Positions 1-10,169 are shown, counted from the first letter of the stretch. The stretch: 64,000 nucleotides of DNA from Pseudobacteriovorax sp. (GCA_013215145.1 JABSRP010000022.1:62001-126000); one strand, 5' to 3'. The notes: generated by a model from the sequence alone, not told the origin. Numbers and translations: made by a program.

Positions 1-2957
1 GATAGTTCCAGAGTTTTTTGCCAAGTTTTCACCTGGTCAGATACCTTTCTTAAAAGGTCGATACTTCTGCTGGTACTTTTCTCAAGAGTTTCCAAACGCT
101 CAATGACGACTTCTTGGTCGGCCAAAGATTGTCCTTCTAGGTGCGGAGTTGTGAGTCGTTTGACTTCAAAACTTTTAGGCTCACCTAGTGCCGTAATTTT
201 ACCTTTATACTCTTTGCTAAGACTGACGGTATAGGTGCCTGGAGAGGCCATATAACGTATTTTTTGGTACGTCTCTTCTTCTCCTTCAAAGGTTCTTTGA
301 GTTACGGCACGAGGATAGGAGCGACGAAGGTCCCAGTTAAATCTGTGGAATCCTTTTTTTGTTGGTGCTGACAAACGGCGTACGGTTTTTCCGGAGGCAT
401 CTGTGATGGTCAGCCAAATTTTGGGCTCCCTTTCTATGCTTTCTTCTAAGAGCGTTTCAAATTTTGGGAAAGTAGCAGATTTGGCCTCAGCCTCGTCTTT
501 TTTACGCTTTGTTCCTGATGTGGTCAGATCCTCTTTCAAGTAATAGGTGAAGTTGGCTCCGAACTTAGGGTTCTTTGCGAAGAATTCAGCCTGACCTTGA
601 AAACCTCGTGAACCAAAACCAAATGCATTCTGCTCGTGATACCACCAAGTGTCTTTTACGTCGAAAAGTATGGCTTCCGCTGTTAAGGCTTTTTCGTTTA
701 GCTGGCGCAATGGGCTGATGTCATCAAGAATGAAAATTCCTCGACCGAACGTACCTAAAACCAAATCAGATTCTGTTGGATGAATCGTTAAATCACGAAC
801 AGCAATTGTAGGCAAGCCGCCTTTCATTTTATGCCAGGCTTTCCCAGCATCAAAGGAAGCGAATACGCCGAATTCAGTACCCAAAAAGAATAAATTTTTG
901 TCTTTATGATCTTGAACCAAACGCCAAACCAAGTGATTTTCGGGGAGGTTTGCCGCCATAGACGTCCAACTTTTGCCTCGGTTAGTGCTTTTAATGAGGT
1001 ATGGCTTATAGTCGCCATATTTGTGATTATCTAAGGAGACGTATACCGTATCAGGATCGAAATGATCCGCTTTAATGTCATTCACGAAGGCGGTGCTCGG
1101 GATGCCTTTGATTGTCTCTAAGCTTATTTTTCTCCAGTTTTTCCCGGCGTCTTCCGTGATCTGTAGCAACCCATCATCGGTACCAGCGTAAATCAAGCCC
1201 TCAACTTTTGGCGATTCGGCTAGCGATGTAATTGTATTATAGTTAGACATGGCATAGAGATCCCAAGAGGCATGCCATCCCCACTTGCGTCCCATGATGG
1301 GTAGCTCGACCCGTCTTTGGTTTTTGGTAAGGTCTCCTGAGATTGCTGTCCAGCTATCACCCCGGTCGTTAGACATCCAAATCCTTTGTGAGGCAAAGTA
1401 AAGTCTTGTCGAGGAGTGAGGACTGACCAGAATCGGTGCGTCCCAGTTGTAGCGTTCTGCTGGTTCACCCGGAGCTGGTTGTGGCTGTATCGCTACTTTT
1501 TCACCAGTTTTGCGATCGATGCGATTGAGATTACCTTGCTGCCACTGAGCATAAGCAATATTTGGATTTCCGGGTTCGGTTGCGGGCTGATGACCATCTC
1601 CAGCGAGGACAACAGACCAGTCTGAGTTTCTGATACCGAAGCTTTGAAGGGTTCGCGAAGGACCAACCTGAGATGCGTTATCTTGAGTACCGCCATAGAC
1701 GTTATAGAAGGGTTTGGCATCATCCACTGCTATTTTGTAAAACTGTAGCGTAGGGAGGTTGCTTAGAAAGCGCCAGTTCTTGCCTTTATCGAAGGATTCA
1801 TACAATCCGCCATCAGAACCTAGCAAGAGATAGTTGGGGTCGTCTTGTCGAAACCCTAAGGCATGATGATCCGGGTGCTTAGCTTGTCCCCTCATAGCCG
1901 AGAAGGTTTTACCGCCGTCGTAGGAACGTTGCAACCAGACATCCGCAAGATAGATCTCATCAAATCGATGAGGGCTAACGTATAGCTCTTGGTAGTAATG
2001 AGGTCCTGTCCCACCAGCAACGGCATCAGACATCTTAGTCCAAGAGACTCCGCGATCGCTTGATCGATATACAGCACCTTTGCGCTGTTCAAGCTCTAAG
2101 GCAGCATAGATCACATCCGGATTTTGTGGCGAGATCCCAAGACCGATTTTCCCGATGTTTGCTTTTGCAGGCAGACCTTTGCTAAGTTTTTGCCAAGTTT
2201 TACCACCGTCAAGTGATCGGTGTAAGCCAGACTTTGGTCCGCCACCCATATAGGCCGCAACAGTCCGATGTCGCTGCCAAGTAGCAGCATAAAGGCGACT
2301 AGGGTCTCTAGGGTCGATGGCAATGTCGGTGACGCCAGTCCATTCATCATCTCCTAGAACGCGGCTCCATTTTTTACCACCGTCCTCCGTCATGTAAAGC
2401 CCGCGCTCTCCGCCTTTTGTCCAAAGGGGGCCCTGAGCTGCTACCCACATAATATTTGAATCGTTAGGGTGTATGATGATTTTAGAGATATGCTTTGTCT
2501 TTTTTAAACCATAGTGCTTCCAGCTGGCTCCACCATCTTCACTCTTATAGATTCCGTCGCCAAAGCTCACATGGCGACCACCAACATTTTCGCCGGTCCC
2601 TACCCAAAGGGTTTCTGGAGAGCTTGGATCTACAGCAAGGGTTCCAATAGAGTATACTTTTTGACCATCGAAAATCGGCGTCCAAGTTGTCCCGGAGTTT
2701 TCCGTTTTCCAAACTCCTCCAGACCCTACCGCGACATAGAATGTATTTCTTTTCGTGGGATGGAAGGCAATGTCTGATACCCTTCCTGACATAAAGGCTG
2801 GGCCTAGTCCACGGAATTGAAACTGACTTAATGTCGCTTCTGATAACCTGTTTTGTTTTTGGTTCTTTTCTTCTGCCTGTTTTGCAGAGCAGGAGGTGAC
2901 GGGTAGGACGAACATGCTCATAGCGAAGCAGCTTGCCAAAAATGTCCGAGACAGCAT
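1..2957 (-). CDS. Sortilin/VPS10-like BNR beta-propeller lipoprotein (C-terminus cut by window edge)
   Basis: The reverse strand stays open from an ATG at 2957 to the window edge, giving about 985 residues. An SD (AGGAG) lies just upstream of that ATG. The N-terminus is a lipoprotein signal ending in the lipobox VTSC at about residues 26-29. The body is a run of beta-propeller repeats with Asp-box-like elements such as SEDGGASW, TEDGGKKW and SLDGGKTW, each following phrases like IHPNDSNIMW or IDPRDPSRLY. This is the pattern of the large 'glycosyl hydrolase, sortilin/VPS10-like' proteins common in Bacteroidetes and other secretors. Despite that name no catalytic site is evident, so a surface binding or scaffold role is as likely as hydrolysis. 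The protein is probably anchored in the outer membrane. The downstream end is not visible. Confidence 0.8.
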   Translation of the reverse strand, partial: MLSRTFLASCFAMSMFVLPVTSCSAKQAEEKNQKQNRLSEATLSQFQFRGLGPAFMSGRVSDIAFHPTKRNTFYVAVGSGGVWKTENSGTTWTPIFDGQKVYSIGTLAVDPSSPETLWVGTGENVGGRHVSFGDGIYKSEDGGASWKHYGLKKTKHISKIIIHPNDSNIMWVAAQGPLWTKGGERGLYMTEDGGKKWSRVLGDDEWTGVTDIAIDPRDPSRLYAATWQRHRTVAAYMGGGPKSGLHRSLDGGKTWQKLSKGLPAKANIGKIGLGISPQNPDVIYAALELEQRKGAVYRSSDRGVSWTKMSDAVAGGTGPHYYQELYVSPHRFDEIYLADVWLQRSYDGGKTFSAMRGQAKHPDHHALGFRQDDPNYLLLGSDGGLYESFDKGKNWRFLSNLPTLQFYKIAVDDAKPFYNVYGGTQDNASQVGPSRTLQSFGIRNSDWSVVLAGDGHQPATEPGNPNIAYAQWQQGNLNRIDRKTGEKVAIQPQPAPGEPAERYNWDAPILVSPHSSTRLYFASQRIWMSNDRGDSWTAISGDLTKNQRRVELPIMGRKWGWHASWDLYAMSNYNTITSLAESPKVEGLIYAGTDDGLLQITEDAGKNWRKISLETIKGIPSTAFVNDIKADHFDPDTVYVSLDNHKYGDYKPYLIKSTNRGKSWTSMAANLPENHLVWRLVQDHKDKNLFFLGTEFGVFASFDAGKAWHKMKGGLPTIAVRDLTIHPTESDLVLGTFGRGIFILDDISPLRQLNEKALTAEAILFDVKDTWWYHEQNAFGFGSRGFQGQAEFFAKNPKFGANFTYYLKEDLTTSGTKRKKDEAEAKSATFPKFETLLEESIEREPKIWLTITDASGKTVRRLSAPTKKGFHRFNWDLRRSYPRAVTQRTFEGEEETYQKIRYMASPGTYTVSLSKEYKGKITALGEPKSFEVKRLTTPHLEGQSLADQEVVIERLETLEKSTSRSIDLLRKVSDQVKTWQKTLEL

Positions 2958-3160
2958 TTGCCTCTCCTTTCATAACGGCGGTTAGGGAGATAAAGACGCG
3001 AAAGTCTTGAATTTCTGCCTGTCTTAGCACTTATGTTGCTTGGAGAAAAGTTAATTATATTAGTTTGGTGCGTCGTATTGGAATGTTGGCTGACGCAGGT
3101 AGAGGCGTGTCAATCCGAAACCTGTATAGAGTTACGGATTTATTGGCTATTTGAATCCGA

Positions 3161-4072
3161 TTAGTTGATAACCGGTCCCCAGTGGTCGATGTGCGACGAG
3201 CCATGAAGGCTAAATTTACATTGGGTATTGCCGTTAAATCGATGAGTATCTTTCAGCGTATGAATGGCTGGTCCGCGTCCCGAATCTCGGTATTTCTGGT
3301 TGACGCATCCTGCCCAAGCCCGACAGTCTGAGGTTCGGCATTGCCCGCTGTATTCGGGAGTAAACGAAACTTTTTTTGCCTTCGGCGCTGGTGGTGGTGC
3401 TGGCTGAGCGAAAATAGGTTTGTGCGGTTTGCCTCCGCGACAGGAGTAAACTTGAATGCGGTATCTGGCATCGAGTCCATCCGTGGCCAAAAACATATAG
3501 TCTTCATCGTGACGATTGATATCACCGTCTATTTCTAGCTTAATGGTTAGCTCTCTCAACCCATCATCAGGGTCAAAATCGTAGCGATCCATGCAAAGGT
3601 TACTTCGTCCTCTTCGTCCCTTACTATGTGGCAGAAAAAACTGCTTTTGCTCTAAGGGGCGATCCATAAACTCCTCAGGAAAATAGACACGCAAGGCTCC
3701 TGCGTCAGCACCTCTAACTTTTCCTGTGATTCTGATGTTTCCTGAAGACCCTTGAGATTTAATAATGCCGTATGTCAGGGTTTGTTGTAAGGCGATCTCA
3801 TCACGCGAGTTGACTTTTAGCCTTAGGTTAAGGGTACATTTCTTTTTGTCTCTGCCCCCTGGTAAATCGAGAAACATGCTTCCAAAAAGGATGGAGTAGC
3901 CGTCCACCTCTTCGAGAATCCATGTGTTTTCACTATTGCAGTCTGGTCCATCGATTGGGGTGTTACTATCAAAGTCAAAGGAAAAGTACTTTTTGAAATC
4001 TTGAGCCTGAGCCAAACCTGATAATCCCAGGGCGCAGAATAAGTGAATGAGTAACGAAGCTTTTGTTTTCAT
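3161..4072 (-). CDS. Secreted cysteine-containing protein, unknown function
   Basis: This 303-residue protein has a clear Sec signal peptide (MKTKASLL... to AQAQ, about 23 residues). The mature part is rich in beta-type sequence and charged residues, with scattered cysteines. The C-terminal 60 residues contain four of them in a compact, probably disulfide-linked tail (motifs GQCRTSDCRAW and NTQCKF). A proline/alanine/lysine stretch near residue 225 separates this tail from the main domain. The middle part (a Cys followed by alternating hydrophobic strands) is faintly like DUF4360 proteins such as the one at 11235, but that is only an impression. It sits 200 bp downstream of the VPS10-like gene's start on the same strand, and no operon is evident. 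Function unknown. Confidence 0.7.
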   Translation of the reverse strand: MKTKASLLIHLFCALGLSGLAQAQDFKKYFSFDFDSNTPIDGPDCNSENTWILEEVDGYSILFGSMFLDLPGGRDKKKCTLNLRLKVNSRDEIALQQTLTYGIIKSQGSSGNIRITGKVRGADAGALRVYFPEEFMDRPLEQKQFFLPHSKGRRGRSNLCMDRYDFDPDDGLRELTIKLEIDGDINRHDEDYMFLATDGLDARYRIQVYSCRGGKPHKPIFAQPAPPPAPKAKKVSFTPEYSGQCRTSDCRAWAGCVNQKYRDSGRGPAIHTLKDTHRFNGNTQCKFSLHGSSHIDHWGPVIN

Positions 4073-4591
4073 AACGGCAAACCTTTCTAGTTTTTTTTGA
4101 AAGAGATCAAAATCTGAGCCATTTATTTTATTAGGTAATTATGGGATTTTAGCTTGTTGCCAAATCTGTATAGCGGTTTCATCTTAGTATATCTGCGTGA
4201 AACTAGTTTTACATATTATTTGAAATGATTAGCTTTAATATTCTGATTTGTGAATGGATTTCATCGCTAATGATCTTCGGCTGGTGGTTTAATTTGATGC
4301 TATTGATTCTGTTAGACTCATGTTTGGAGAAGTTTGTAGCTGTCTAAAATATAGCTAATAATCGGTATAAGTTGCCTTATAGGCAATTTAAAGTTTCAAT
4401 TGAATTAAGAGTCTGAGATTTGAACCCGACGATTCGCCGTTGTGGTCGGTTGTTAGGGACGTACTTAAAGTTCTGTCAAAACCTTTGTATGTAGCTAAAA
4501 TTAATAACTTTATCTCACTTGGGTCTTATGAACAACCTATCCCCTGGAGTCCCTACAAATTAAGCCGAAACGGTTCTTTGTAGGGGAGAAT
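4073..4591. other. AT-rich divergent intergenic region, 519 bp
   Basis: This spacer lies between the divergently transcribed secreted protein (ending at 4072) and the large kinase (from 4592). No convincing reading frame was found in it. It is AT-rich and presumably holds promoters for both directions, but I could not assign -35/-10 boxes with confidence. Its right end forms the structured leader listed separately. Confidence 0.5.
4540..4588 (+). promoter_or_regulatory. Leader hairpin covering the ribosome-binding site of the 4592 kinase
   Basis: CCCTACAAA (4551-4559) pairs perfectly with TTTGTAGGG (4577-4585). The loop holds a further small stem (GCCG/CGGT). The 3' arm contains most of the SD (AGGGGAG, 4582-4588) four bases before the ATG. 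A second anti-SD, TCCCCT at 4540-4545, can pair with AGGGGA at 4582-4587 as an alternative. The leader can therefore switch between structures, each of which hides the SD. This is seen in sequence; a regulatory effect is inferred. Confidence 0.5.
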
Positions 4592-7500
4592 ATGATCAAA
4601 CATTCCGATTTTGCCAAAAAGCTAGCTGAGTTTCAGACTATTCAAATACAAAAGGTCCGAGATACGCTGTTAAAATCAAAGTGCCGCGTTTCTTTTCTGC
4701 AATCAAGCGGTATGGATTACTGCCGTGCCTGCAACCTGCAGCTTGCTCAAGAGCTTAGTGACCAAGCTACCCATGTGCATTACGTCGATCTCAGTGCAGC
4801 AAAGCCGGGCTATGGAATTTGGGAGCAGGTAGTTGATATTCTGGAGGGGGAAGGTTGGTTTTCTGCAAAAATTGAGGAGAGTCTTGTTGGACAATCTGCT
4901 CAGGAAATATTGCAGCTCGATTGTCAAAATAATGAAGACATACTTGATCGGGCTAGCGTAGAGCTCATGCTTGACCGACTTATTGAAGAGTCCTACCTAT
5001 TGTTCGAGGCTATTCAGAAAGTTTTACTGACTGAAAAAGAGGATATGCATTATTTCGTCCTAGATGGCATTGACTTTCGTCAGTATCACCTTTTTAATCT
5101 CATATGGGAGTATTCAAAACGAACAGAGACCATAAGCCAGGTCCGGTTTGTTTCCATTATCGATACTAGTTTTTCTGAAAACCTTAAATACACCAACCTC
5201 TTAAGTGAATATCAAAAAATTGAAGCGGCTTCCCTTAGTATATTGATTGCGCCAAAGCCTACGGTGGATACGGTCAAGAAAACCATTTCATGGTTTCGAT
5301 CTCACGAAAGAGTCCTCCAAGAGGGTACCGGTTTGCAGCAGGCTGCTATAGAATCAGTGGTCTCCTTAAAGAAAAAGCAAATTTTCTGTTTCGACACCCT
5401 AACAGGGACTCTTGAACATCGATTGGATATTAGGTTTGAAGAATCCCATGCTGCGATTCAACAAACGCCAGATCATATCAGTTTGTTGTCGCATTTAGAT
5501 TTGGTGGGTCTACTCAAACAGTTATACCAAAAAGATTACGAGGATTTGAATCTAATCGAGAGATTCTTGGCAGGGGTTTTATTCTATTTGTCGCCTAATT
5601 ATCAATGGGCAGACGCTTATGTCGAAAAAATCATGGGAGGTTGGGATCCTCATCCGGCCGTCTTCGCTAGTTCACTACAGATGGTTTATGGTCGCTATCA
5701 GGAAGAGTCTGTCCGTAAAAGGTTTCACTCTCTCATTGATTCTGGGTTTAAAAAAGATGGGCAGCATCACTATAATTTGCTCGGCAACGTGATGCGAACC
5801 CAAATCATTTTTCGGGACAAAGAGACTTTAGAAATATCCGAATCTATGTTGACTATGAGTTTTGACTTCACCGACAAATATAAAGATTTTTTAAATCATG
5901 TGATGCATGTCCTTCATTGGGGAGTGCGCTACATGCATCAAAAAGATTTTCAAAGTGAATCTATAAACGGGATCGATTTCGTATTGCGCTATTTCGAAAG
6001 TCGATCTTTGTTGACCACCCGTATTCTGAAGTTGTTACCCTACACCAGTTATTTAAAGCTTCTGAATCCAACTGCCGGTTATATCGCTTTTGTCCATAAG
6101 AGTTGGCGGATTTTTGATGCTCTATATCAATTCGATATAGAGGTGCAGGTGACTTTCACCGATGCCAGTAAGCATCTTGTGTCTCTTGCAAATTTAGCAA
6201 ACTCCTATATTAGTAGTGGCCAAGTTGATAAATCCCTTAAGTATTTCGACTTAGCTGTCGCCACTTGTCGTGCGACAAATCCCGACTATCTTTTTACTGC
6301 TTTAGTCCCTCGCATGGAGCTCTTGGTTGGCGCAGGAGTCATATCTAAAAGAATTTTAAATGATTTTAATGACATTACTGCTTGCAAAGGGCTAGATGGG
6401 AATACCTCTACAGTTGACCTCGATGCTATCAGAGATCTTTTAGTTTTTTTTGAATTGGGGGAGGTTAATCCACGAGCCATTCCCTCTACTTTGAAAAAAC
6501 GTCCTGTAAAAACAATGATCGAAATTATTGTTTCCCTGGACAAAATGAGAAACTTTGGGCTAAACGATTTGGTTGAGTTATCTCAATCATATGAAGATCA
6601 TATCTTTAATCCAAACTTAGCAAAAGCCGTTGCCGAATCTAAGCTTGAAATATTTTATCTAGAAGAATTAAGGCGCGAAGGGGTGCGGTCTAGAAATATC
6701 GTATTGATGATACTTTACCGCGTATTGATTCAAGAACTTAATAAAGGAAAACAAGATATAGACTGGATTGCATGTGCGGAGCAGATTGAACAGAAATATG
6801 TGCGTGACATATGCCAAAGTTGGAAATATGAGGCGAAGGGATGGGTCAGGGACTCTATTCTGAGTCGACCGCTATTTTGCAAAAATATGGTATCCACTGC
6901 CAAACACTCCGATATTGTATGGCAGACGTTTTTGGAGAGTCTTAAAGGGTATGAATCTGCGAATTCGGTTATCGAATATGGTTTGTTGTTAGCTAGTAAT
7001 ATGTATAATCTTAGGTCTGCAAAAGCTTTTTTTCCTATCCCAAATAACCAAAATGACATGTGTTGTATTACCTTTTCTAGGAATATCGTGAATATGAAGG
7101 GTTTTATCGTCAAGACGAAGCCTTTTCAAATTCAAGAAACTGTTGTGCCGACAAAGTCGATATCACTTGGTTTAAAACCAAGTGTTGTTGCCAATGGTGA
7201 CGAGATTGAAATCCAACTACCACCGATGAAACTGGTTCTCTCTCTGCGGAACTCAAAGGACGCTGCATTTGTGCTGGAGTCTATCGAATCATCATTTATG
7301 GCCAGACGCCAACTAATGGAATATGCTCTTGATGGTTATTTGACTAGGTCGCATTTAAAGCACAGTCAAGCGATCTTAGAGACCCAGATGCAAAAGAAAG
7401 ATGCGGACTCAAGTCGATTGATCTCAAAATTAAATGAATTCTCGAAGACAGTCTTTGAGAAAAATAAAAAGATTTCTGCGATTATGGATAGAATCCCTTT

Positions 7501-8935
7501 GGGTATATTCACATTCAGCGAAGACTTTTTATTTGAGTCTGAGCATTCAGCGAGTTTAGCTCAATTGCTCGGTATGGATTCCATCGTGGGTAAGAGTGTG
7601 CTGAGTTATTTTATCGATCGCTTCGAACAAAGCCATGTGACGAGAGATATTCAGATTGAACTACTAACAGCCGTGATAGGTGAGGATTATGTCAACTTTG
7701 AGATCAATGCCGGACACTTTCCGAGAACCGTCACTATCGGCGATAAAATTTTGGGACTCACATGGTCACCATTGGTTGATGAAAACAGTATTGTCAAAAA
7801 AGTTTTGGTGTCTATTGAGGATCAAACGGATGAGTATCGGCTTCGTAAGGAGGCAGAAGATCATGATCGTATGATGGCTATGGTAGCCAAACTTTTAAAG
7901 ATAACCCCTGAAGGACTTGGTGACTTTATTAATTCTAGTCTTGAGTTTTTACGGAAAAGCTTCTTGTTGCTGATTGATGAAGATGTTTTCACTGAACGCT
8001 ATTTGGCAGTATTGCATGACGTTCATACTATTAAAGGAAATGCACGGACCATGGGATTAGACGATATTGCGAATCATTGTCATCAGATTGAGTCTTGTAT
8101 TTTTTCCTACATTGATGGTGAGGGAGACTATGACTTTGAGGATGTCATTGCCATGCATCAGATGTTGACGGACGACTTTATTTATATAAGGGATATTAAT
8201 TACGATGTCCTTGGTCGTAAAGAAATCTCGCAGTCTTTGACCACTAGCGAATCGATTGAGGTGCTTAACGTCATCGAAAGCTTACCTGTCGGTGCGATGC
8301 GTTCTGATACAAGAAAAAAAATCCTAGAGTTATTGGATTTGGATCTTCAGTCTCTTGGTGACGTCCTGAACCCGGTGATTGAAGGTATGCGTAGTACGGC
8401 AAAAACTTTGGGCCGGCCCATTCCAAACATCGACATTTTTGAGATGGGAAAAACCTTACCGCGTTACCTTAACCAGATACTTGTAGATGTCTTCACTCAT
8501 CTCTTTAACAATGCTCTCGATCACAGTATTGAGGATGCTGATGTCCGACGAGGAAAGGGTAAATTGGAGGCTGGGCTGATCACCGTGCATTTGACCGTGA
8601 AAGAGGACGAGTTGCATTTTGCTATTTACGATGACGGTGCTGGCGCAAACCTTAATGGATTGGCTAAGTTGGCGCATGAGCGAGGTGTAGTATGGAAGAC
8701 TGAGGAGAAGCTCTTAGAGGTGATGTTTATGCACGACGCATCAACCAAGCAAGAAGTTTCTATGATATCAGGTCGAGGACTAGGGATGGGTGCCATAAAA
8801 GAAAGAATAGAAGCTTTGGGAGGAACGTTTGCTGTTGCGCCGTTTGATCAGTCGGAACCTATCGATGGCCGGCTAAGAGTTATCTTTAAGATTGTGATAC
8901 CTACAAGTTCAGATCAGCACGCTCTTTCGTCGTGA
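4592..8935 (+). CDS. Large cytoplasmic CheA-like histidine kinase: degenerate NTPase-like N-terminus, helical solenoid, PAS, Hpt, HATPase
   Basis: This 1447-residue soluble protein has no signal peptide or membrane segments. Residues 1-210 resemble an AAA_16/STAND module: a Walker B-like strand (HYFVLDGID) is present, but the P-loop is lost (QSSGMDYCR where G-x4-GK[ST] is expected). Residues about 290-880 look like a TPR or helical solenoid. A PAS-like domain follows at about 960-1080, then an Hpt domain at about 1090-1210 with the H-box HTIKGNA (phosphoacceptor His1145). The C-terminus is a CheA-type ATPase: N-box N1306-N1307, G1 box D1347-D-G, G2 box GRGLGMG from G1394. There is no receiver, no dimerisation/CheW domain and no HisKA. 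By analogy with CheA, His1145 should be phosphorylated and pass phosphate to a separate response regulator. Domain order matches the second kinase at 30310 from the PAS onward. Confidence 0.85.
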   Translation: MIKHSDFAKKLAEFQTIQIQKVRDTLLKSKCRVSFLQSSGMDYCRACNLQLAQELSDQATHVHYVDLSAAKPGYGIWEQVVDILEGEGWFSAKIEESLVGQSAQEILQLDCQNNEDILDRASVELMLDRLIEESYLLFEAIQKVLLTEKEDMHYFVLDGIDFRQYHLFNLIWEYSKRTETISQVRFVSIIDTSFSENLKYTNLLSEYQKIEAASLSILIAPKPTVDTVKKTISWFRSHERVLQEGTGLQQAAIESVVSLKKKQIFCFDTLTGTLEHRLDIRFEESHAAIQQTPDHISLLSHLDLVGLLKQLYQKDYEDLNLIERFLAGVLFYLSPNYQWADAYVEKIMGGWDPHPAVFASSLQMVYGRYQEESVRKRFHSLIDSGFKKDGQHHYNLLGNVMRTQIIFRDKETLEISESMLTMSFDFTDKYKDFLNHVMHVLHWGVRYMHQKDFQSESINGIDFVLRYFESRSLLTTRILKLLPYTSYLKLLNPTAGYIAFVHKSWRIFDALYQFDIEVQVTFTDASKHLVSLANLANSYISSGQVDKSLKYFDLAVATCRATNPDYLFTALVPRMELLVGAGVISKRILNDFNDITACKGLDGNTSTVDLDAIRDLLVFFELGEVNPRAIPSTLKKRPVKTMIEIIVSLDKMRNFGLNDLVELSQSYEDHIFNPNLAKAVAESKLEIFYLEELRREGVRSRNIVLMILYRVLIQELNKGKQDIDWIACAEQIEQKYVRDICQSWKYEAKGWVRDSILSRPLFCKNMVSTAKHSDIVWQTFLESLKGYESANSVIEYGLLLASNMYNLRSAKAFFPIPNNQNDMCCITFSRNIVNMKGFIVKTKPFQIQETVVPTKSISLGLKPSVVANGDEIEIQLPPMKLVLSLRNSKDAAFVLESIESSFMARRQLMEYALDGYLTRSHLKHSQAILETQMQKKDADSSRLISKLNEFSKTVFEKNKKISAIMDRIPLGIFTFSEDFLFESEHSASLAQLLGMDSIVGKSVLSYFIDRFEQSHVTRDIQIELLTAVIGEDYVNFEINAGHFPRTVTIGDKILGLTWSPLVDENSIVKKVLVSIEDQTDEYRLRKEAEDHDRMMAMVAKLLKITPEGLGDFINSSLEFLRKSFLLLIDEDVFTERYLAVLHDVHTIKGNARTMGLDDIANHCHQIESCIFSYIDGEGDYDFEDVIAMHQMLTDDFIYIRDINYDVLGRKEISQSLTTSESIEVLNVIESLPVGAMRSDTRKKILELLDLDLQSLGDVLNPVIEGMRSTAKTLGRPIPNIDIFEMGKTLPRYLNQILVDVFTHLFNNALDHSIEDADVRRGKGKLEAGLITVHLTVKEDELHFAIYDDGAGANLNGLAKLAHERGVVWKTEEKLLEVMFMHDASTKQEVSMISGRGLGMGAIKERIEALGGTFAVAPFDQSEPIDGRLRVIFKIVIPTSSDQHALSS

Positions 8936-8969
8936 AAAGAGCGCGCCAATGTAGTGTGTTTAAACTTGG

Positions 8970-10169
8970 TTAGGCATTTACAAAGGAGCCCGAAAGCTCA
9001 TAGGTAAGTCCAAGACGAGCTTTGCCTCCTCTTTGAGAACTAAAGTAGATCTTGTCGCCGTATTGATTGATCGCCGGTCCTGTGATTTCGGAATGATCCT
9101 GATCGACGATCTGTACAAGAGGGTAGATATCACCGTAGGGCCCCATGACAACAATCTGCATATCGCCACCGTCTTCGGCTACTAAGATATGTCCGTCGGT
9201 ACTCACGACGACATTGTCTACTCCACTTAGGATAGGTTTTGGTGATGTTGTCACATCGTAGACAATTTCTAGTAGCTGGGAATTTGTGTCAAGTTTCCAA
9301 ACGCGGTTATCGCCTTTTGTGGTGAAGTATATAAGGCCTTCATGGAACCAAATACCTTCTCCACCATTAAAAATCGTACTTTCGGGGACTTGAAATCGTG
9401 TTTCTTTACCAAAAAGTCCAGGCGCGGGATCATCGATTTTAGCCCAAGAAACAATATTATCGCTGCCGACGATAGCAACTTCCAAAATACCATCATCAAA
9501 ATCAAAGACACCATCATCGTCTACAAAATTGGTAGTAAAGCGATACAGCCGCCCGTCGGTCTCGTCTTCTGTAAGGTAGGCCTGTTGTTTATCTGGATCT
9601 ATGGCGACTGCTTCATGTTTAAATCGCCCAAGAGCATCCCGCCTTACGGCCTTTTTTTCGCCGTAGATATCGCATTCAAACACATATCCCTTCTTTACCT
9701 CTTCGCAGGACAGCCAGGTTCCCCAAGGAGTTGGGCCCCCAGCACAGTTACGGGATGTGTTACGAAGTATAGGGTAGGCGTCCACCACCTGTCCTTTTCG
9801 ATTGAACCTTACGGCTCCAACACCCCCAACAAAATTGACCTCACAGTTTGAGGTGTAGATCCAACCGCCATCAGGTGTGGGAAATGTGGCTCCTCCATCA
9901 GGAAAAATATGCCATCGGTAGTTTGATCGCTCTCCATCGGCGTACTGAATGCGTGCCTCTGACTCGCAGATGAGCTTGCTAGAGACTCCAGCAGGTAGCC
10001 GAAGGCCAAGAGCATCAGCTTGCCGAAGTGGGCCTAGAGATTTTAGGCTGGTATAGCTTAGAAATGGCTTGCCAGTTGCCATTTGAGCCAAACCACCGGC
10101 ACTTGCCGTGGCCGCACCTATGGTAGACAGGCTGTTTTTAAAAAACGAACGTCGGGATAATTGAGGCAT
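8970..10169 (-). CDS. PhoX-like (DUF839) Tat-exported protein
   Basis: This is a DUF839/PhoX-family beta-propeller protein of about 399 residues. Start chosen at ATG 10169 because GGAG lies 8 bp upstream and the protein then opens with the twin-arginine signal SRRSFFKN followed by a hydrophobic Ala/Gly-rich stretch. An in-frame ATG 24 bp further upstream lacks an SD. The family signature NCAGG-TPWGTWLSCEE is present, and acidic loops (DDDGVFDFDDG) could bind calcium. Characterised PhoX enzymes are periplasmic phosphatases; many DUF839 proteins have no proven activity, so the phosphatase role is only probable. The gene converges on the kinase at 4592, whose stop is 34 bp away. Confidence 0.85.
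   Translation of the reverse strand: MPQLSRRSFFKNSLSTIGAATASAGGLAQMATGKPFLSYTSLKSLGPLRQADALGLRLPAGVSSKLICESEARIQYADGERSNYRWHIFPDGGATFPTPDGGWIYTSNCEVNFVGGVGAVRFNRKGQVVDAYPILRNTSRNCAGGPTPWGTWLSCEEVKKGYVFECDIYGEKKAVRRDALGRFKHEAVAIDPDKQQAYLTEDETDGRLYRFTTNFVDDDGVFDFDDGILEVAIVGSDNIVSWAKIDDPAPGLFGKETRFQVPESTIFNGGEGIWFHEGLIYFTTKGDNRVWKLDTNSQLLEIVYDVTTSPKPILSGVDNVVVSTDGHILVAEDGGDMQIVVMGPYGDIYPLVQIVDQDHSEITGPAINQYGDKIYFSSQRGGKARLGLTYELSGSFVNA

Noticed and set aside
2545..3030. A 161-codon reverse frame overlapping the VPS10-like start
   Set aside because: It is in another phase from the beta-propeller frame, which has SD, lipobox and repeat structure. The 161-codon frame has none of these.
6730..7113. 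A 127-codon reverse frame inside the large kinase
   Set aside because: It is antisense to a well-supported kinase frame, with no SD.
9342..9851. A 169-codon forward frame inside the PhoX-like gene
   Set aside because: It is antisense to a gene with clear family motifs, has no SD and encodes no recognisable protein.
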